NCBI GenBank assembly: GCA_041484845.1
Contig: JBGPIK010000054.1
Location: 1 to 22,707 of the forward strand
Direction of reading: 5' to 3'
Source of the DNA: JBGPIK01 sp041484845
Lineage (GTDB): Bacteria > Desulfobacterota > Binatia > UBA9968
DNA: 22,707 nt
Both the position numbers and the translations under genes were made by a program. Positions 15,793 through 22,707 of this stretch are shown in pieces. The notes under the pieces are model-generated. The model saw only the letters and a program-made list of their open reading frames with translations. It ran no database searches and was not told the origin of the DNA. Each line of letters opens with the position of its first letter. Positions within the stretch are counted from its first letter, which is position 1.

Positions 15793-17490
15793 TTACGCCG
15801 CCGCCTTTTGCCGGCGATAAAGCGGACCGCGCAATACGTGCCCCGGGAGTTCGCCGCTCGTACGCCCGTTTTCGAGAATGACCTTGCCGTTGACGATGGT
15901 ATAGCGAATCCCTTCCGAGCGTTGGATCAGCCGCTTGCTGCCGGCGGGATAATCGTTGGCCCATTCGGGCTCATACGAATTGACTGTCTTGGGGTCGAAG
16001 ATGGTCAGATCCGCGGCATAACCGGGACGCAGGAGTCCGCGGTCTTGCAGCCCGAATATCGACGCTACGTGGAAGGTCAATTTATAAATCGCTTGCTCCA
16101 AAGTCATCACCCGTCGTTCACGCACCCACATCCCGAGCAGAACCGTGCAGTAACCGAAATCCGCGCCGAACTGAACGTGCGCGCCGGCGTCGGAAGTTCC
16201 GATCAACACATAAGGGCTGCGCAAGATTTCACCCATCGCTTGCACGTCGCCGCCGTTATTCGAATTCCAAAATACCGTCGCGAGGTCCTCATCGAGCGCA
16301 AGATCAAGGAAGGCATCGAGCGGATCTTGGTTGCGCATCGCCGCCATCTCGGCGATGGTTTTGCCGACATATGGCCGATTCTCGGGCTTGACGACTTTTT
16401 CCACCCGAACAATGTCCCAGCGTCGATGAAAATTCGTCGGTCGCGGGTCGGCCAGGTCGTTTCTCATCTTTTGCCGCGTTTGCGGATCGGCTAAGGCCTG
16501 TTTGCGCACCATTTCAGGCAGAAAGAATAAATTCTTCCAGGTCGGAAACTCGTCAAACACCTGGCAGTTCTTGAGGTCGAAATGTCTAACTAGCGGCACC
16601 GTGTGAGACAAACCATAGGTTTGGTACCCGTCGCGGAAAATCGCCTCAACGGCATCGAGCTGTTCGCGCCATAGGTTGGGCTCGGCCCATCGATGTTGCA
16701 GGCTTTGCCATAGGATCGGCCGCTGGGTGCGTTGCGCCAGAGCGCGATAAAATTCGAAGTGCTCGATCTTATTGCGTCCCAGAATCGTCTCGATGACTCC
16801 GGCGTTGCGGTCCGCCAATACATCACAAAGAGCGAATAGTTCTTCGTCGTCGGCCAAGCGGCTGGAGACGGGCTTGCCGTCTTCGCGCATGTGCCGTTCA
16901 TTGCGATTGGTCGACATTCCTAAGGCTCCGCCTTCCATGGCATCCAAGACGAGGCCGCGCATCTGTTGGACCTCTTTGGCCGTGGCCTTTCGCTCCACCG
17001 CCTCTTCACCCATGGCATTGTGTCGCACGGCAATGTGCCCCACCAGTCCGCCGACGTTGATGCCCAGCTTGCCTTCGAAATTGTCGAGGTATTCACCATA
17101 GCTGTGCCACGCCCATTTTACCCCTTGCTCCAATGCGAAGCGGGGAATCGCTTCAACACGCACGAAACTTTTCACCAGCGAGTCTTCATCGCCAGTTTTC
17201 ACCGGCGCGAGCGTCAGACCGCAATTGCCCATGATAACGGTGGTTACGCCATGCTGCGGCTCGCACGTACCATAAGGGTCCCAAAGCATTTGGGCGTCGA
17301 GATGCGTATGATGGTCGATGAAACCCGGCGAAACCGCCAGACCTTCAGCATCAATAGTTCTGCCTGCACTCCCTTTGAGCCTGCCGATCTCAACGATTTT
17401 ACCGTTTTTCACTCCGACATCAGCCACAAACGAAGGCAGACCGGAACCATCGACGACACGACCACGACGCACTAACAGGTCATAATCCAT
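15793..17490 (-). CDS. D-aminoacylase / N-acyl-D-amino-acid deacylase family amidohydrolase
   Basis: 565 residues, a metal-dependent TIM-barrel hydrolase. The N-terminal beta-sandwich segment (MDYDLLVRRGRVVDGSG) leads to the metal motif FIDHHTHLD (His61, His63), a bridging-cysteine motif GNCGL (Cys90), GALGMSTN, and a late GTSDAGAHV with the catalytic Asp. The C-terminal part (LRPGYAADLTIFDP) closes the beta-sandwich. Members cleave N-acyl-D-amino acids, but many are hydantoinase- or dihydroorotase-like with unknown substrates, so function is given at family level. The start has GGAGGGG upstream of ATG. It is the first gene of a pair with the Rieske protein, an unusual partner for a hydrolase. 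Confidence 0.9.
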   Translation of the reverse strand: MDYDLLVRRGRVVDGSGLPSFVADVGVKNGKIVEIGRLKGSAGRTIDAEGLAVSPGFIDHHTHLDAQMLWDPYGTCEPQHGVTTVIMGNCGLTLAPVKTGDEDSLVKSFVRVEAIPRFALEQGVKWAWHSYGEYLDNFEGKLGINVGGLVGHIAVRHNAMGEEAVERKATAKEVQQMRGLVLDAMEGGALGMSTNRNERHMREDGKPVSSRLADDEELFALCDVLADRNAGVIETILGRNKIEHFEFYRALAQRTQRPILWQSLQHRWAEPNLWREQLDAVEAIFRDGYQTYGLSHTVPLVRHFDLKNCQVFDEFPTWKNLFFLPEMVRKQALADPQTRQKMRNDLADPRPTNFHRRWDIVRVEKVVKPENRPYVGKTIAEMAAMRNQDPLDAFLDLALDEDLATVFWNSNNGGDVQAMGEILRSPYVLIGTSDAGAHVQFGADFGYCTVLLGMWVRERRVMTLEQAIYKLTFHVASIFGLQDRGLLRPGYAADLTIFDPKTVNSYEPEWANDYPAGSKRLIQRSEGIRYTIVNGKVILENGRTSGELPGHVLRGPLYRRQKAAA

Positions 17491-17634
17491 GTTTGCCCCT
17501 CCTCGATTGCAAGTTTTCGATGCTACTTAAGTGTCTGGACGACGTTGCGGTTTGTTATTTCCAAACATACGAATAAGAAGAAGCGGTGTCAAACTAAAAT
17601 TTTATCCAGGCCCCCTATGGATCCGATCTCTTGG

Positions 17635-17692
17635 AGGCGTGCGACACGCCTGTGCCCAGCGCTGTCGAGCTTGAGGCGCTGCGCTAGTTTTT
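17635..17692 (+). terminator. two adjacent hairpins followed by a T-run
   Basis: AGGCGTG-CGA-CACGCCT (17635-17651) is a perfect 7-bp stem with a 3-base loop. CAGCGC (17657-17662) pairs with GCGCTG (17676-17681), and TTTTTC follows shortly after. It resembles an intrinsic terminator on the plus strand, although no plus-strand gene lies upstream to use it. It may be a decayed remnant or stop antisense transcription. Confidence 0.35.
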
Positions 17693-17725
17693 CTTACTTG
17701 GATGAGTGTTGTTCCCCATCCCAAG

Positions 17726-17948
17726 GTTAACCCTAATCCGACAAAACTCGCGGACCAAGAGCAGCGAGCGACGGCGGTGAGACCGGAAGCCGCGGGCACC
17801 TGAGCGTACAGGTTGATCGCAGGCCCCGACCGCACGGAACATCACCCTGAGGGGATTGCGGGGTGGCCCTCGAGGCAGTGTCCTATTGCCCACGGCTGTA
17901 GGGCTCACCGCCTTCGCGGGTTCAAGATAATGTCGGATTAGGGTTAAC
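17726..17948. mobile_element. 223-bp MITE-like foldback element with perfect 18-bp terminal inverted repeats
   Basis: The left end GTTAACCCTAATCCGACA (17726-17743) is perfectly inverted as TGTCGGATTAGGGTTAAC (17931-17948). Inside, GGCGGTGAG (17773-17781) pairs with CTCACCGCC (17904-17912), and AGCCGCGGGCA (17788-17798) pairs with TGCCCACGGCT (17888-17898) with one mismatch, so the whole element can fold into a long arm. No transposase is encoded. Flanking bases show no separate target duplication, but the outermost GTTAAC is itself a palindrome, so a TTAA or GTTAAC duplication could be hidden in the ends. I infer a non-autonomous transposon (MITE); a structured RNA is the alternative. Confidence 0.78.
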
Positions 17949-18083
17949 AATCATAGGTCAGCGATTGACCCGCAGCGGCCGATGGCACGTGACTTATCTC
18001 CCTCCCACCCAACCGACCCTGGATATATCGATCACCTGTTGGTCTGGACCGATACACTTGATCTCATAATAGGACTGAGGTTC

Positions 18084-18947
18084 TCACACCGCGAGGCGGC
18101 GCGCGCGCAATTGACGAGCGATGAAAGCTTTGACCGTCTCAATGGCACGGTCGGTTTGCGGCCCTGGGTTCTTAACCCACATGTGTTCACATCCCGGAAA
18201 AATCTCCAGTTCACACTCGCCGCCAGCTGCGCGAAAAGCACCCGCGAAGCGCTGCTGAATCGCCGGCAGCACATTGTCATCCAACTCGCCTTGCATAATC
18301 AGCAGCGGCGGCAATGAAACCGCTTCGCCGCGTTCAAGGATTTGTTGTGGATTACCGTCGAAAATCGTTTCCCATGGAGTGAAGTATATCCTGGTGTTTT
18401 GAATCATTTCCGCGCGCTGCATTTTCTCTGCCTGCTGGAACCGGGCCAAAGGATCGCTGACCGGAGAGCGCGTTGCGACGTAGGTCAATGTCGCGTCGAT
18501 ATCGGGCGCTTGCGCTAACGGGTGCGCGTTATAACGCGCGTCATGAGGGCGCAGGGCGCACAATTCAATGACATGGCCGCCGCTGGAACTCCCCAGCGCA
18601 CCAACGGTCGCGGGGTCGCCGTTCCATTCGCGCGCTTTCGCCTTGAGCCACCGAATACCGTAATTGGCATCCACAACCGAAGCCGGATACGGCGCCTCCG
18701 GCGCAAGCCGCAAGTCGATGGCTACGACCAAAATGCCACTGGCGGCCAGTCGTTTGTCCATCGGCGCATTGGCCGTGCGATCCTGGTTATTCCAGGCGCC
18801 GCCGTGCAAGTCTAATAAGGCAGGAAAGGGACCTTCGCCTTGAGGCTGATAAATGCGTGCCATCAGCGTGCGCGCCGGATCACGGCGAAGCTCAACATCC
18901 CAGATTTTGATTTCGTGACGTTTCGAAGGATCGTAGACCACTGTCAT
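18084..18947 (-). CDS. alpha/beta hydrolase (hormone-sensitive-lipase-like esterase)
   Basis: 287 residues. The oxyanion motif LDLHGGAW is at about 45-52, the nucleophile elbow GSSSGGH (Ser121) at 119-125, the acid is Asp223 or Asp224 in GELDDNVLP, and the histidine is His255 in GCEHMW, giving a complete triad. The HGG motif places it with the BD-FAE/HSL-type carboxylesterases. No signal peptide, so cytoplasmic; the substrate is unknown, probably a small ester. The ATG at 18947 has a strong AGGAGGA site upstream. It lies 138 bases downstream of the HAMP protein gene on the same strand, with nothing recognisable in the gap. Confidence 0.9.
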   Translation of the reverse strand: MTVVYDPSKRHEIKIWDVELRRDPARTLMARIYQPQGEGPFPALLDLHGGAWNNQDRTANAPMDKRLAASGILVVAIDLRLAPEAPYPASVVDANYGIRWLKAKAREWNGDPATVGALGSSSGGHVIELCALRPHDARYNAHPLAQAPDIDATLTYVATRSPVSDPLARFQQAEKMQRAEMIQNTRIYFTPWETIFDGNPQQILERGEAVSLPPLLIMQGELDDNVLPAIQQRFAGAFRAAGGECELEIFPGCEHMWVKNPGPQTDRAIETVKAFIARQLRARRLAV

Positions 18948-19085
18948 ATCCGTTCCTCCTATCGATCGAGTTCAGTCGATTTCGCGACGGCCACGCAAAT
19001 TTCTGCCCGCACAACGCGATCGCAATATGCCAGACGAATGACGCACGGCAGCTTCGAAGCGCCGTGTTTTCCACATCAGTCTTAC

Positions 19086-19838
19086 TTAAGCCGTTTCGCG
19101 GTTTAGCCTCAGCATGGCCGCTTTAAGACTCGAGCGCATGCGTTCCAGAGAACGGGCTAGATCTCCGATTTCGTCGCTCAAACCGACACACTTTGCGCTG
19201 ACTGACAATTCAAGATCGCCACGGGTAACCTTGTCCGCAACTTGGGTTAAATCGACGATCGGACGAACGAACCAATGGGCCACCAAAAAAGAGAGCAAAG
19301 CGCCCGTTACCGGCAGCATGGAAAATATGACAACGAGGCGAAGAAGTGCGCTTTGCACTTCGTTTTCCACCGCGTCTTCCCAGAAACCCACATGCACCCT
19401 TCCCACCTGTCCGTCGAGAATCGGGAAGCCAGTTTCATAAACCATTTTTCCCCGCAGCGATAATGTCCGCCGGTAAGCTTGGCGCTGCCCACCCAGGGGC
19501 TGCGCTTCCCGCAGTTCTTCAGGAAACACGCTCAAGCTGTGCCCAACGACTTCTCCTTTATTGTCTTCAATAAACACGTAGGCCACGCCCTCGAGAAACG
19601 CGTACTTGCTTGCCAGAGCGCCAAGCGCCAAGACATTTCTTCCGACGATATGCCCTGCGGCGGCATCGCTCAAATTGTTCGCTATCGCTAAGCCGCGCTT
19701 AGCGACCTGGTCTCGCAATATGCCCTGGGTCACCTTGTACGTCGCGCCAATCACAATCACGCTGAGGATGAGCATCACAGCCGTGTACGTTCCCCCGATC
19801 TTCCATTTAAGGCTCACGCGTCGCCGTTCTACATCCAT
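19086..19838 (-). CDS. membrane sensor protein ending in a HAMP domain, no output domain
   Basis: 250 residues. TM1 (about 13-33), a periplasmic region of about 130 residues (40-165, with KYAFLEGVAYVFIEDNKGEVVGHS, a double-Cache/PAS-like stretch), TM2 (about 166-188), then a HAMP domain (about 189-240: RPIVDLTQVADKVTRGDLELS, DEIGDLARSLERM). The frame stops about ten residues after HAMP, so there is no kinase, cyclase or methyl-accepting domain. The next gene downstream is an esterase, in its own frame, and no split output domain follows in the 138-base gap. It may act through a partner encoded elsewhere. The ATG has GAGGAG upstream, so the gene looks intact. Confidence 0.85.
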   Translation of the reverse strand: MDVERRRVSLKWKIGGTYTAVMLILSVIVIGATYKVTQGILRDQVAKRGLAIANNLSDAAAGHIVGRNVLALGALASKYAFLEGVAYVFIEDNKGEVVGHSLSVFPEELREAQPLGGQRQAYRRTLSLRGKMVYETGFPILDGQVGRVHVGFWEDAVENEVQSALLRLVVIFSMLPVTGALLSFLVAHWFVRPIVDLTQVADKVTRGDLELSVSAKCVGLSDEIGDLARSLERMRSSLKAAMLRLNRETA

Positions 19839-20126
19839 ATTGATCTCCTCGTTAAATAGCTCAGCTGATTTTATCTGCCGATTGGGCAGGGTCTGAAAGG
19901 AACTACAGGTCGGACAGACCCGTTATGAGCGTCGGCGCGCGCAACACCGGAGAGCAAAGATCTGATGGTCGGTCTCTTACGCGGCCGGTTCCCCTGACCT
20001 CCGCACATAATAAGCTGACCGGCCGCCGTACTACAACACGACCGAGAATGTGCTTGCGACACCTCTGTTAATTGAAGCATCGCAAGCGGTCCACCGTCAA
20101 CCAAGCAAATGAATTCCCAAAACCAG
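19839..20126. other. 288-base gap between aldolase and HAMP-protein genes
   Basis: Both flanking genes are on the minus strand. GCGGCCGGT (19981-19989) and ACCGGCCGC (20018-20026) form a perfect 9-bp inverted repeat with a 28-base loop, which could be part of a terminator, an operator or an attenuator. No T-run follows. I see no convincing gene; a minus-strand open frame at 19871-20104 has no recognisable features. Confidence 0.4.
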
Positions 20127-21149
20127 CTATGCCGATTGCGCTTCCATTTGCTTGGAGTATTTTCCGCTGCGGGCAGCGCTGTTGCACTTAGCCCGGTGAT
20201 AAAAGATCTTCTGCGCCACGGCGACGTTTCCAGGCTCGCCTTTCCAGGCTTTCAATGCCGGATCCTGCAGCGCGCGGGCATAAGAAAAACTCACCTCCCA
20301 CGGATGAGGACCCATGGCGTTCATGGCATTGAGATGCTCGGTGGCCCGCTCCGCGCTCTGACCGCCCGACAGGAAAGCAATTCCAGGCACGGCGGCTGGC
20401 ACTGTCCGTTTCAAACAGCGAATTGTCCGTTCCGCCACTTCTTGAACGCCGGCTTGTTGCGGACAATCCTTTCCCGAAACGACCATGCTGGGCTTGAGAA
20501 TCATTCCTTCGAGATAGACGCGCTGTAAGAAAAGCGCCGTAAACGTCACCTTCAACGCCTGTTCGATCACCTCCTGGCAACGTTCCACCGTATGTGAGCC
20601 ATCAAGCAATACTTCCGGCTCGACGATAGGGACCAATCCGCCTTCCTGACAGAGCACGGCATATCGGGCCAAAGCGTGTGCATTGGCTTCGAGGCAGGTA
20701 TAGGTCGGAATACCGTTACCTATGGTAATTACCGCCCGCCACTTGGCAAATTTCGCGCCGAGGTCTTTATACTCTTTCACTCGGCCGCGCAGCCCGTCGA
20801 GGCCTTCGGTGACGACCTCACCGGAAAATTCTGGAAGATCCACAGGTCCTTTATCCACCTTAATGCCTGGCATGATACCTTTCTTGGAAAGAACCTGTGA
20901 AAACGGCGTGCCGTCGCTTGCCGCCGTGCGCAGCGTTTCATCGAACAAAATCACCCCGCTGATCGCCTCCTCGACGCCTTTCGTCGTGAAGAGCAATTCA
21001 CGATAGGCCCGCCGGTTACTTTCACTGGATTCAATCTTGATGCCATCAAACCGTCTCTTGATGGTTCCCATACTTTCATCGGCGGCGAGTATTCCCTTTC
21101 CCTTTGCCACCATCGCCTGCGCAACGCTCTCAAGTTCTTGTCTGGACAT
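20127..21149 (-). CDS. class I fructose-bisphosphate aldolase
   Basis: 340 residues, the Schiff-base (animal/plant-like) aldolase that cleaves fructose 1,6-bisphosphate to dihydroxyacetone phosphate and glyceraldehyde 3-phosphate in glycolysis and gluconeogenesis. The Schiff-base lysine is Lys219 in EGMILKPSMV. Other active-site parts are ILAADESMGTI (20-30), FAKWRAV (Lys136) and VPIVEPEV (Glu177). The length matches bacterial class I enzymes and the sequence ends normally. Start ATG with AAGGAGGGG upstream. It is probably the first gene of its own unit; the next gene downstream is 288 bases away and unrelated. Confidence 0.95.
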   Translation of the reverse strand: MSRQELESVAQAMVAKGKGILAADESMGTIKRRFDGIKIESSESNRRAYRELLFTTKGVEEAISGVILFDETLRTAASDGTPFSQVLSKKGIMPGIKVDKGPVDLPEFSGEVVTEGLDGLRGRVKEYKDLGAKFAKWRAVITIGNGIPTYTCLEANAHALARYAVLCQEGGLVPIVEPEVLLDGSHTVERCQEVIEQALKVTFTALFLQRVYLEGMILKPSMVVSGKDCPQQAGVQEVAERTIRCLKRTVPAAVPGIAFLSGGQSAERATEHLNAMNAMGPHPWEVSFSYARALQDPALKAWKGEPGNVAVAQKIFYHRAKCNSAARSGKYSKQMEAQSA

Positions 21150-21275
21150 TGCTACTGCCCCTCCTTATTCGTTTTCAGCTATCTCATTTTACATTCTACT
21201 CGCCCCGTAGCAAGCACCGACGGCAATTGAGTGATCGTGCTTTCCTTTGCCGAGAATTTCAATTAGGATCGATGT
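21150..21275. promoter_or_regulatory. divergent promoter region of aldolase and small membrane protein
   Basis: 126 bases between divergent starts, so it should carry promoters in both directions. It has an A/T-rich patch near 21178-21200 (CTCATTTTACATTCTA). No clear operator is visible. Confidence 0.35.
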
Positions 21276-21620
21276 ATGGCAAGCCTTCTCCTCCACTGGC
21301 TAATAAGCGCCGCCAGTCTCATTATTGTGGCTTACCTTATCCCCGGTATCGAGATCCGCGGCTTGGGAACCGCCCTTATTGCGCCCATCGTCATCGGGCT
21401 AGTTAATGCGACAATCGGCTTTGTTCTTAAGATTTTGACTCTGCCCCTCACGCTCCTGACATTGGGGCTTTTCTGGTTGATAATCAACGCCCTCATGCTC
21501 CAATTGGCGGCTGCCATCGTGCCGGGATTTTACGTCTCAGGATTTTGGGCGGCCTTTTTTGGAGCCATCATTTTAAGTCTTGTCAGTATGGTCCTTCGTT
21601 CGTTGGTTGCCAATTCCTGA
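21276..21620 (+). CDS. phage-holin-4-like (PF04020 type) small membrane protein
   Basis: 114 residues with four hydrophobic helices (about 4-24, 30-50, 55-78, 85-108) separated by short loops; the segment IPGIEIRGLGTALIAPIVIG and the following LTLPLTLLTLGLF are characteristic of this family. The family is named for phage holins but is common as a lone chromosomal gene in Gram-negative bacteria, and no phage genes are nearby, so a lysis role is unlikely. ATG at 21276 with AGGA eight bases upstream. It is followed 54 bases later by the SDR gene on the same strand. Confidence 0.87.
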   Translation: MASLLLHWLISAASLIIVAYLIPGIEIRGLGTALIAPIVIGLVNATIGFVLKILTLPLTLLTLGLFWLIINALMLQLAAAIVPGFYVSGFWAAFFGAIILSLVSMVLRSLVANS

Positions 21621-21674
21621 TTATTTTGTGTCAGCAAACGGCGGCCGGTCTTTTCTCGATCTAAAGGAGACAAG

Positions 21675-22376
21675 ATGCAATTGAAAGATAGAGTCGCCGT
21701 TGTAACCGGCGCAGGACGAGGCATCGGCAAAGCCATCGCCTTGGCTTATGCGCGCGAAGGCGCAAAGCTCGCCATCTGCGCCCGCACCGAATCCGAAATC
21801 GAACAGAGTGCCCAAGAGATTCGGATAACCGAAGCCGAAGCCGAGGGTTGGGTTTGCGACGTTTCGATCGAGGAGTCCGTCAAAGAATTCGTCAAGAATG
21901 TTATTCAGAAGTTTGGCCGGATCGATATCCTTGTCAATAATGCCGGCGTAATGACGCGTCCCGTGCCGACAGCCGACCTGGACGTTAAGAAGTGGGACTA
22001 TACGATGGCCGTCAATCTACGGGGGCCATTCTTGATGTCCAAGGCGGTGCTGCCCACCATGATGAAGCAAAAGAGCGGCTCGATCATCAACGTCTCCTCT
22101 ATGATCGGCCGCGGCGCTTACCCCAATTTTATCGCCTACGCGACGTCAAAGTGGGGATTGGAAGGCTTCACGCAAACTCTAGCGGCGGAACTGAGATCAA
22201 GCGGGATCCGCGTCAACTCCGTCGAGCCCGGCGTGGTCGCCACCAAATTGACCGGCTACTCCGGCAGCAAACCGGAATCGGTAACCGAGGTTTTCGTCCA
22301 TCTCGCCTCTGACGAAGCAAAAAACGTTAGCGGCAAAATGCTGAGCGCGTCCGGCTGGAAATCTCAGGTGAGATGA
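21675..22376 (+). CDS. short-chain dehydrogenase/reductase (FabG-like)
   Basis: 233 residues, classical SDR. The nucleotide-binding TGAGRGIG motif is at 11-18, NNAG at 88-91, Asn114 is in VNL, and the catalytic residues are Ser142, Tyr155 and Lys159 in the YxxxK arrangement, with VEPGVVAT after. It would interconvert a ketone and an alcohol with NAD(P)H; 3-oxoacyl-ACP reductase or a xenobiotic or sugar substrate cannot be separated by sequence alone. It is slightly short because the C-terminal stretch ends soon after SGKMLSASGW. The start has AAGGAGACAAG upstream. It converges with the dienelactone hydrolase gene. Confidence 0.9.
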   Translation: MQLKDRVAVVTGAGRGIGKAIALAYAREGAKLAICARTESEIEQSAQEIRITEAEAEGWVCDVSIEESVKEFVKNVIQKFGRIDILVNNAGVMTRPVPTADLDVKKWDYTMAVNLRGPFLMSKAVLPTMMKQKSGSIINVSSMIGRGAYPNFIAYATSKWGLEGFTQTLAAELRSSGIRVNSVEPGVVATKLTGYSGSKPESVTEVFVHLASDEAKNVSGKMLSASGWKSQVR

Positions 22377-22435
22377 TAGCTTAATTGCAGGAACCGCTGG
22401 AGACGAAGGACGGATTGGAGGTTTGACCACGAATT

Positions 22436-22468
22436 CCGTAGGGGAGGATTTACAACCCGCCCCTACGG
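22436..22468. repeat. CCGTAGGGG palindromic repeat / bidirectional hairpin
   Basis: CCGTAGGGG (22436-22444) is perfectly inverted as CCCCTACGG (22460-22468), with partial pairing continuing inward (GG with CC). It sits between two convergent genes. Strings of this GTAGGGGCGGGTT kind are common dispersed palindromes in environmental genomes; alternatively it ends both transcripts. Only one copy is in the window. Confidence 0.5.
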
Positions 22469-22483
22469 CAAATGAATTATTCG

Positions 22484-22707
22484 TCAGCTCTGGAGATGCT
22501 TCTTGAAGAATGCCAGGGTTCGGCTCCAGGCTTCTTTCGCCGCCTCGGGCTGATAGCGATCCGGGCGTTGGTCGTGAAAGAACGCGTGCTGTGCCCCTGG
22601 GTAAATCGTATATTCATACGACTTGTTGTACTTTTTCATCGCTGCTTCGGTCTGTGGTACGGCGCCGGTGATACGTTCGTCACGTTCAGCGTAGTGAGCT
22701 AGCACCG
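22484..22707 (-). CDS. dienelactone hydrolase family protein (5' end beyond window)
   Basis: Only the C-terminal 74 or so residues are present; the frame is open at the right edge. The segment LAHYAERDERI carries the acidic residue and YPGAQHAFFHDQRPDRYQPEAA carries the histidine of the DLH catalytic triad, and the helix AWSRTLAFFKKHL closes the alpha/beta fold. The nucleophile (cysteine in true DLH, serine in relatives) is outside the window, so the subtype is unknown. A DLH opens dienelactones from chloroaromatic degradation, but many relatives hydrolyse other esters. Confidence 0.85.
   Translation of the reverse strand, partial: VLAHYAERDERITGAVPQTEAAMKKYNKSYEYTIYPGAQHAFFHDQRPDRYQPEAAKEAWSRTLAFFKKHLQS

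Larger units (their letters stand above)
17491..18083. other. 593-base non-coding region holding a foldback element
   Basis: Lies upstream of the deacylase gene and downstream of the esterase gene. It contains tandem hairpins (17635-17692) and a MITE-like element (17726-17948), listed separately. The promoter of the deacylase gene should be in 17491-17630, where the sequence is relatively A/T-rich, but no clear -35/-10 pair stands out. A minus-strand open frame across 17684-17950 runs straight through both terminal repeats and is best read as chance coding of the repeat. Confidence 0.6.

Noticed and set aside
15808..16494. Plus-strand open frame of about 228 codons opposite the deacylase
   Set aside because: Long, but antisense to the conserved amidohydrolase and without motifs; caused by codon bias of the real gene.
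17684..17950. Minus-strand open frame of 88 codons across the foldback element
   Set aside because: It reads through both terminal inverted repeats, so the sequence is explained by the repeat; no ribosome site.
19871..20104. Minus-strand open frame of 77 codons in the aldolase-HAMP gap
   Set aside because: No ribosome site, no recognisable features, and it overlaps a 9-bp inverted repeat.
21276..21620. Holin as a sign of prophage
   Set aside because: The family is widespread as a lone chromosomal gene, and no endolysin, capsid or integrase is nearby.

Overview
The window reads as chromosomal DNA from a Gram-negative, probably free-living bacterium. An outer-membrane TonB-dependent receptor, a YfiR-type periplasmic protein and several signal peptides show two membranes. 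The mix of aldo/keto reductases, an N-acyl-D-amino-acid deacylase, a stand-alone Rieske protein, an SDR, an esterase and a dienelactone hydrolase suits an uncultured soil or sediment organism. I see no rRNA, tRNA or other marker that fixes the phylum. Gene density is normal; no phage, CRISPR array or intact transposase is visible.

Region 1 (1-8643, all minus strand) is a sensory cassette. In transcription order it holds: an Rcp1-type receiver (8643-8203), a 22-codon membrane micro-ORF (8178-8110), a PstS-like periplasmic binding protein (8081-7236), a transmembrane histidine kinase (7233-5980), a soluble REC-GAF-histidine kinase (5907-4246), a TonB-dependent receptor (4205-2163), a YfiR/DUF4154 protein (2143-1508) and a CHASE8-HAMP histidine kinase (1506 to beyond base 1). 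The two membrane kinases share a closely related catalytic core but have different sensor halves, and each follows a different periplasmic protein with almost no spacing. No DNA-binding output, no GGDEF/EAL enzyme and no ABC permease is present. I infer a multi-input phosphorelay in which an outer-membrane receptor and two periplasmic proteins feed related kinases and a single-domain response regulator.

Region 2 (8902-11030, plus) has a glyoxalase II, a 52-codon membrane ORF with a DoxX-like tail, and an aldo/keto reductase coupled to it. Region 3 (11351-15292, minus) is a run of aldo/keto reductase, hot-dog thioesterase, MsrB, YajQ, a two-CBS protein and a TraB/GumN-like secreted protein. 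Region 4 (15471-17490, minus) pairs a Rieske protein with a D-aminoacylase-family amidohydrolase.

Region 5 (17491-18083) is non-coding and contains a 223-bp foldback element with perfect 18-bp terminal inverted repeats, probably a MITE. Region 6 (18084-21149, minus) has an esterase, an orphan sensor-HAMP protein without an output domain, and a class I fructose-bisphosphate aldolase. Region 7 (21276-22376, plus) has a four-helix small membrane protein and an SDR, facing a truncated dienelactone hydrolase on the minus strand at the right edge. Short palindromic repeats lie in several gaps (11193-11237, 12343-12385, 22436-22468).
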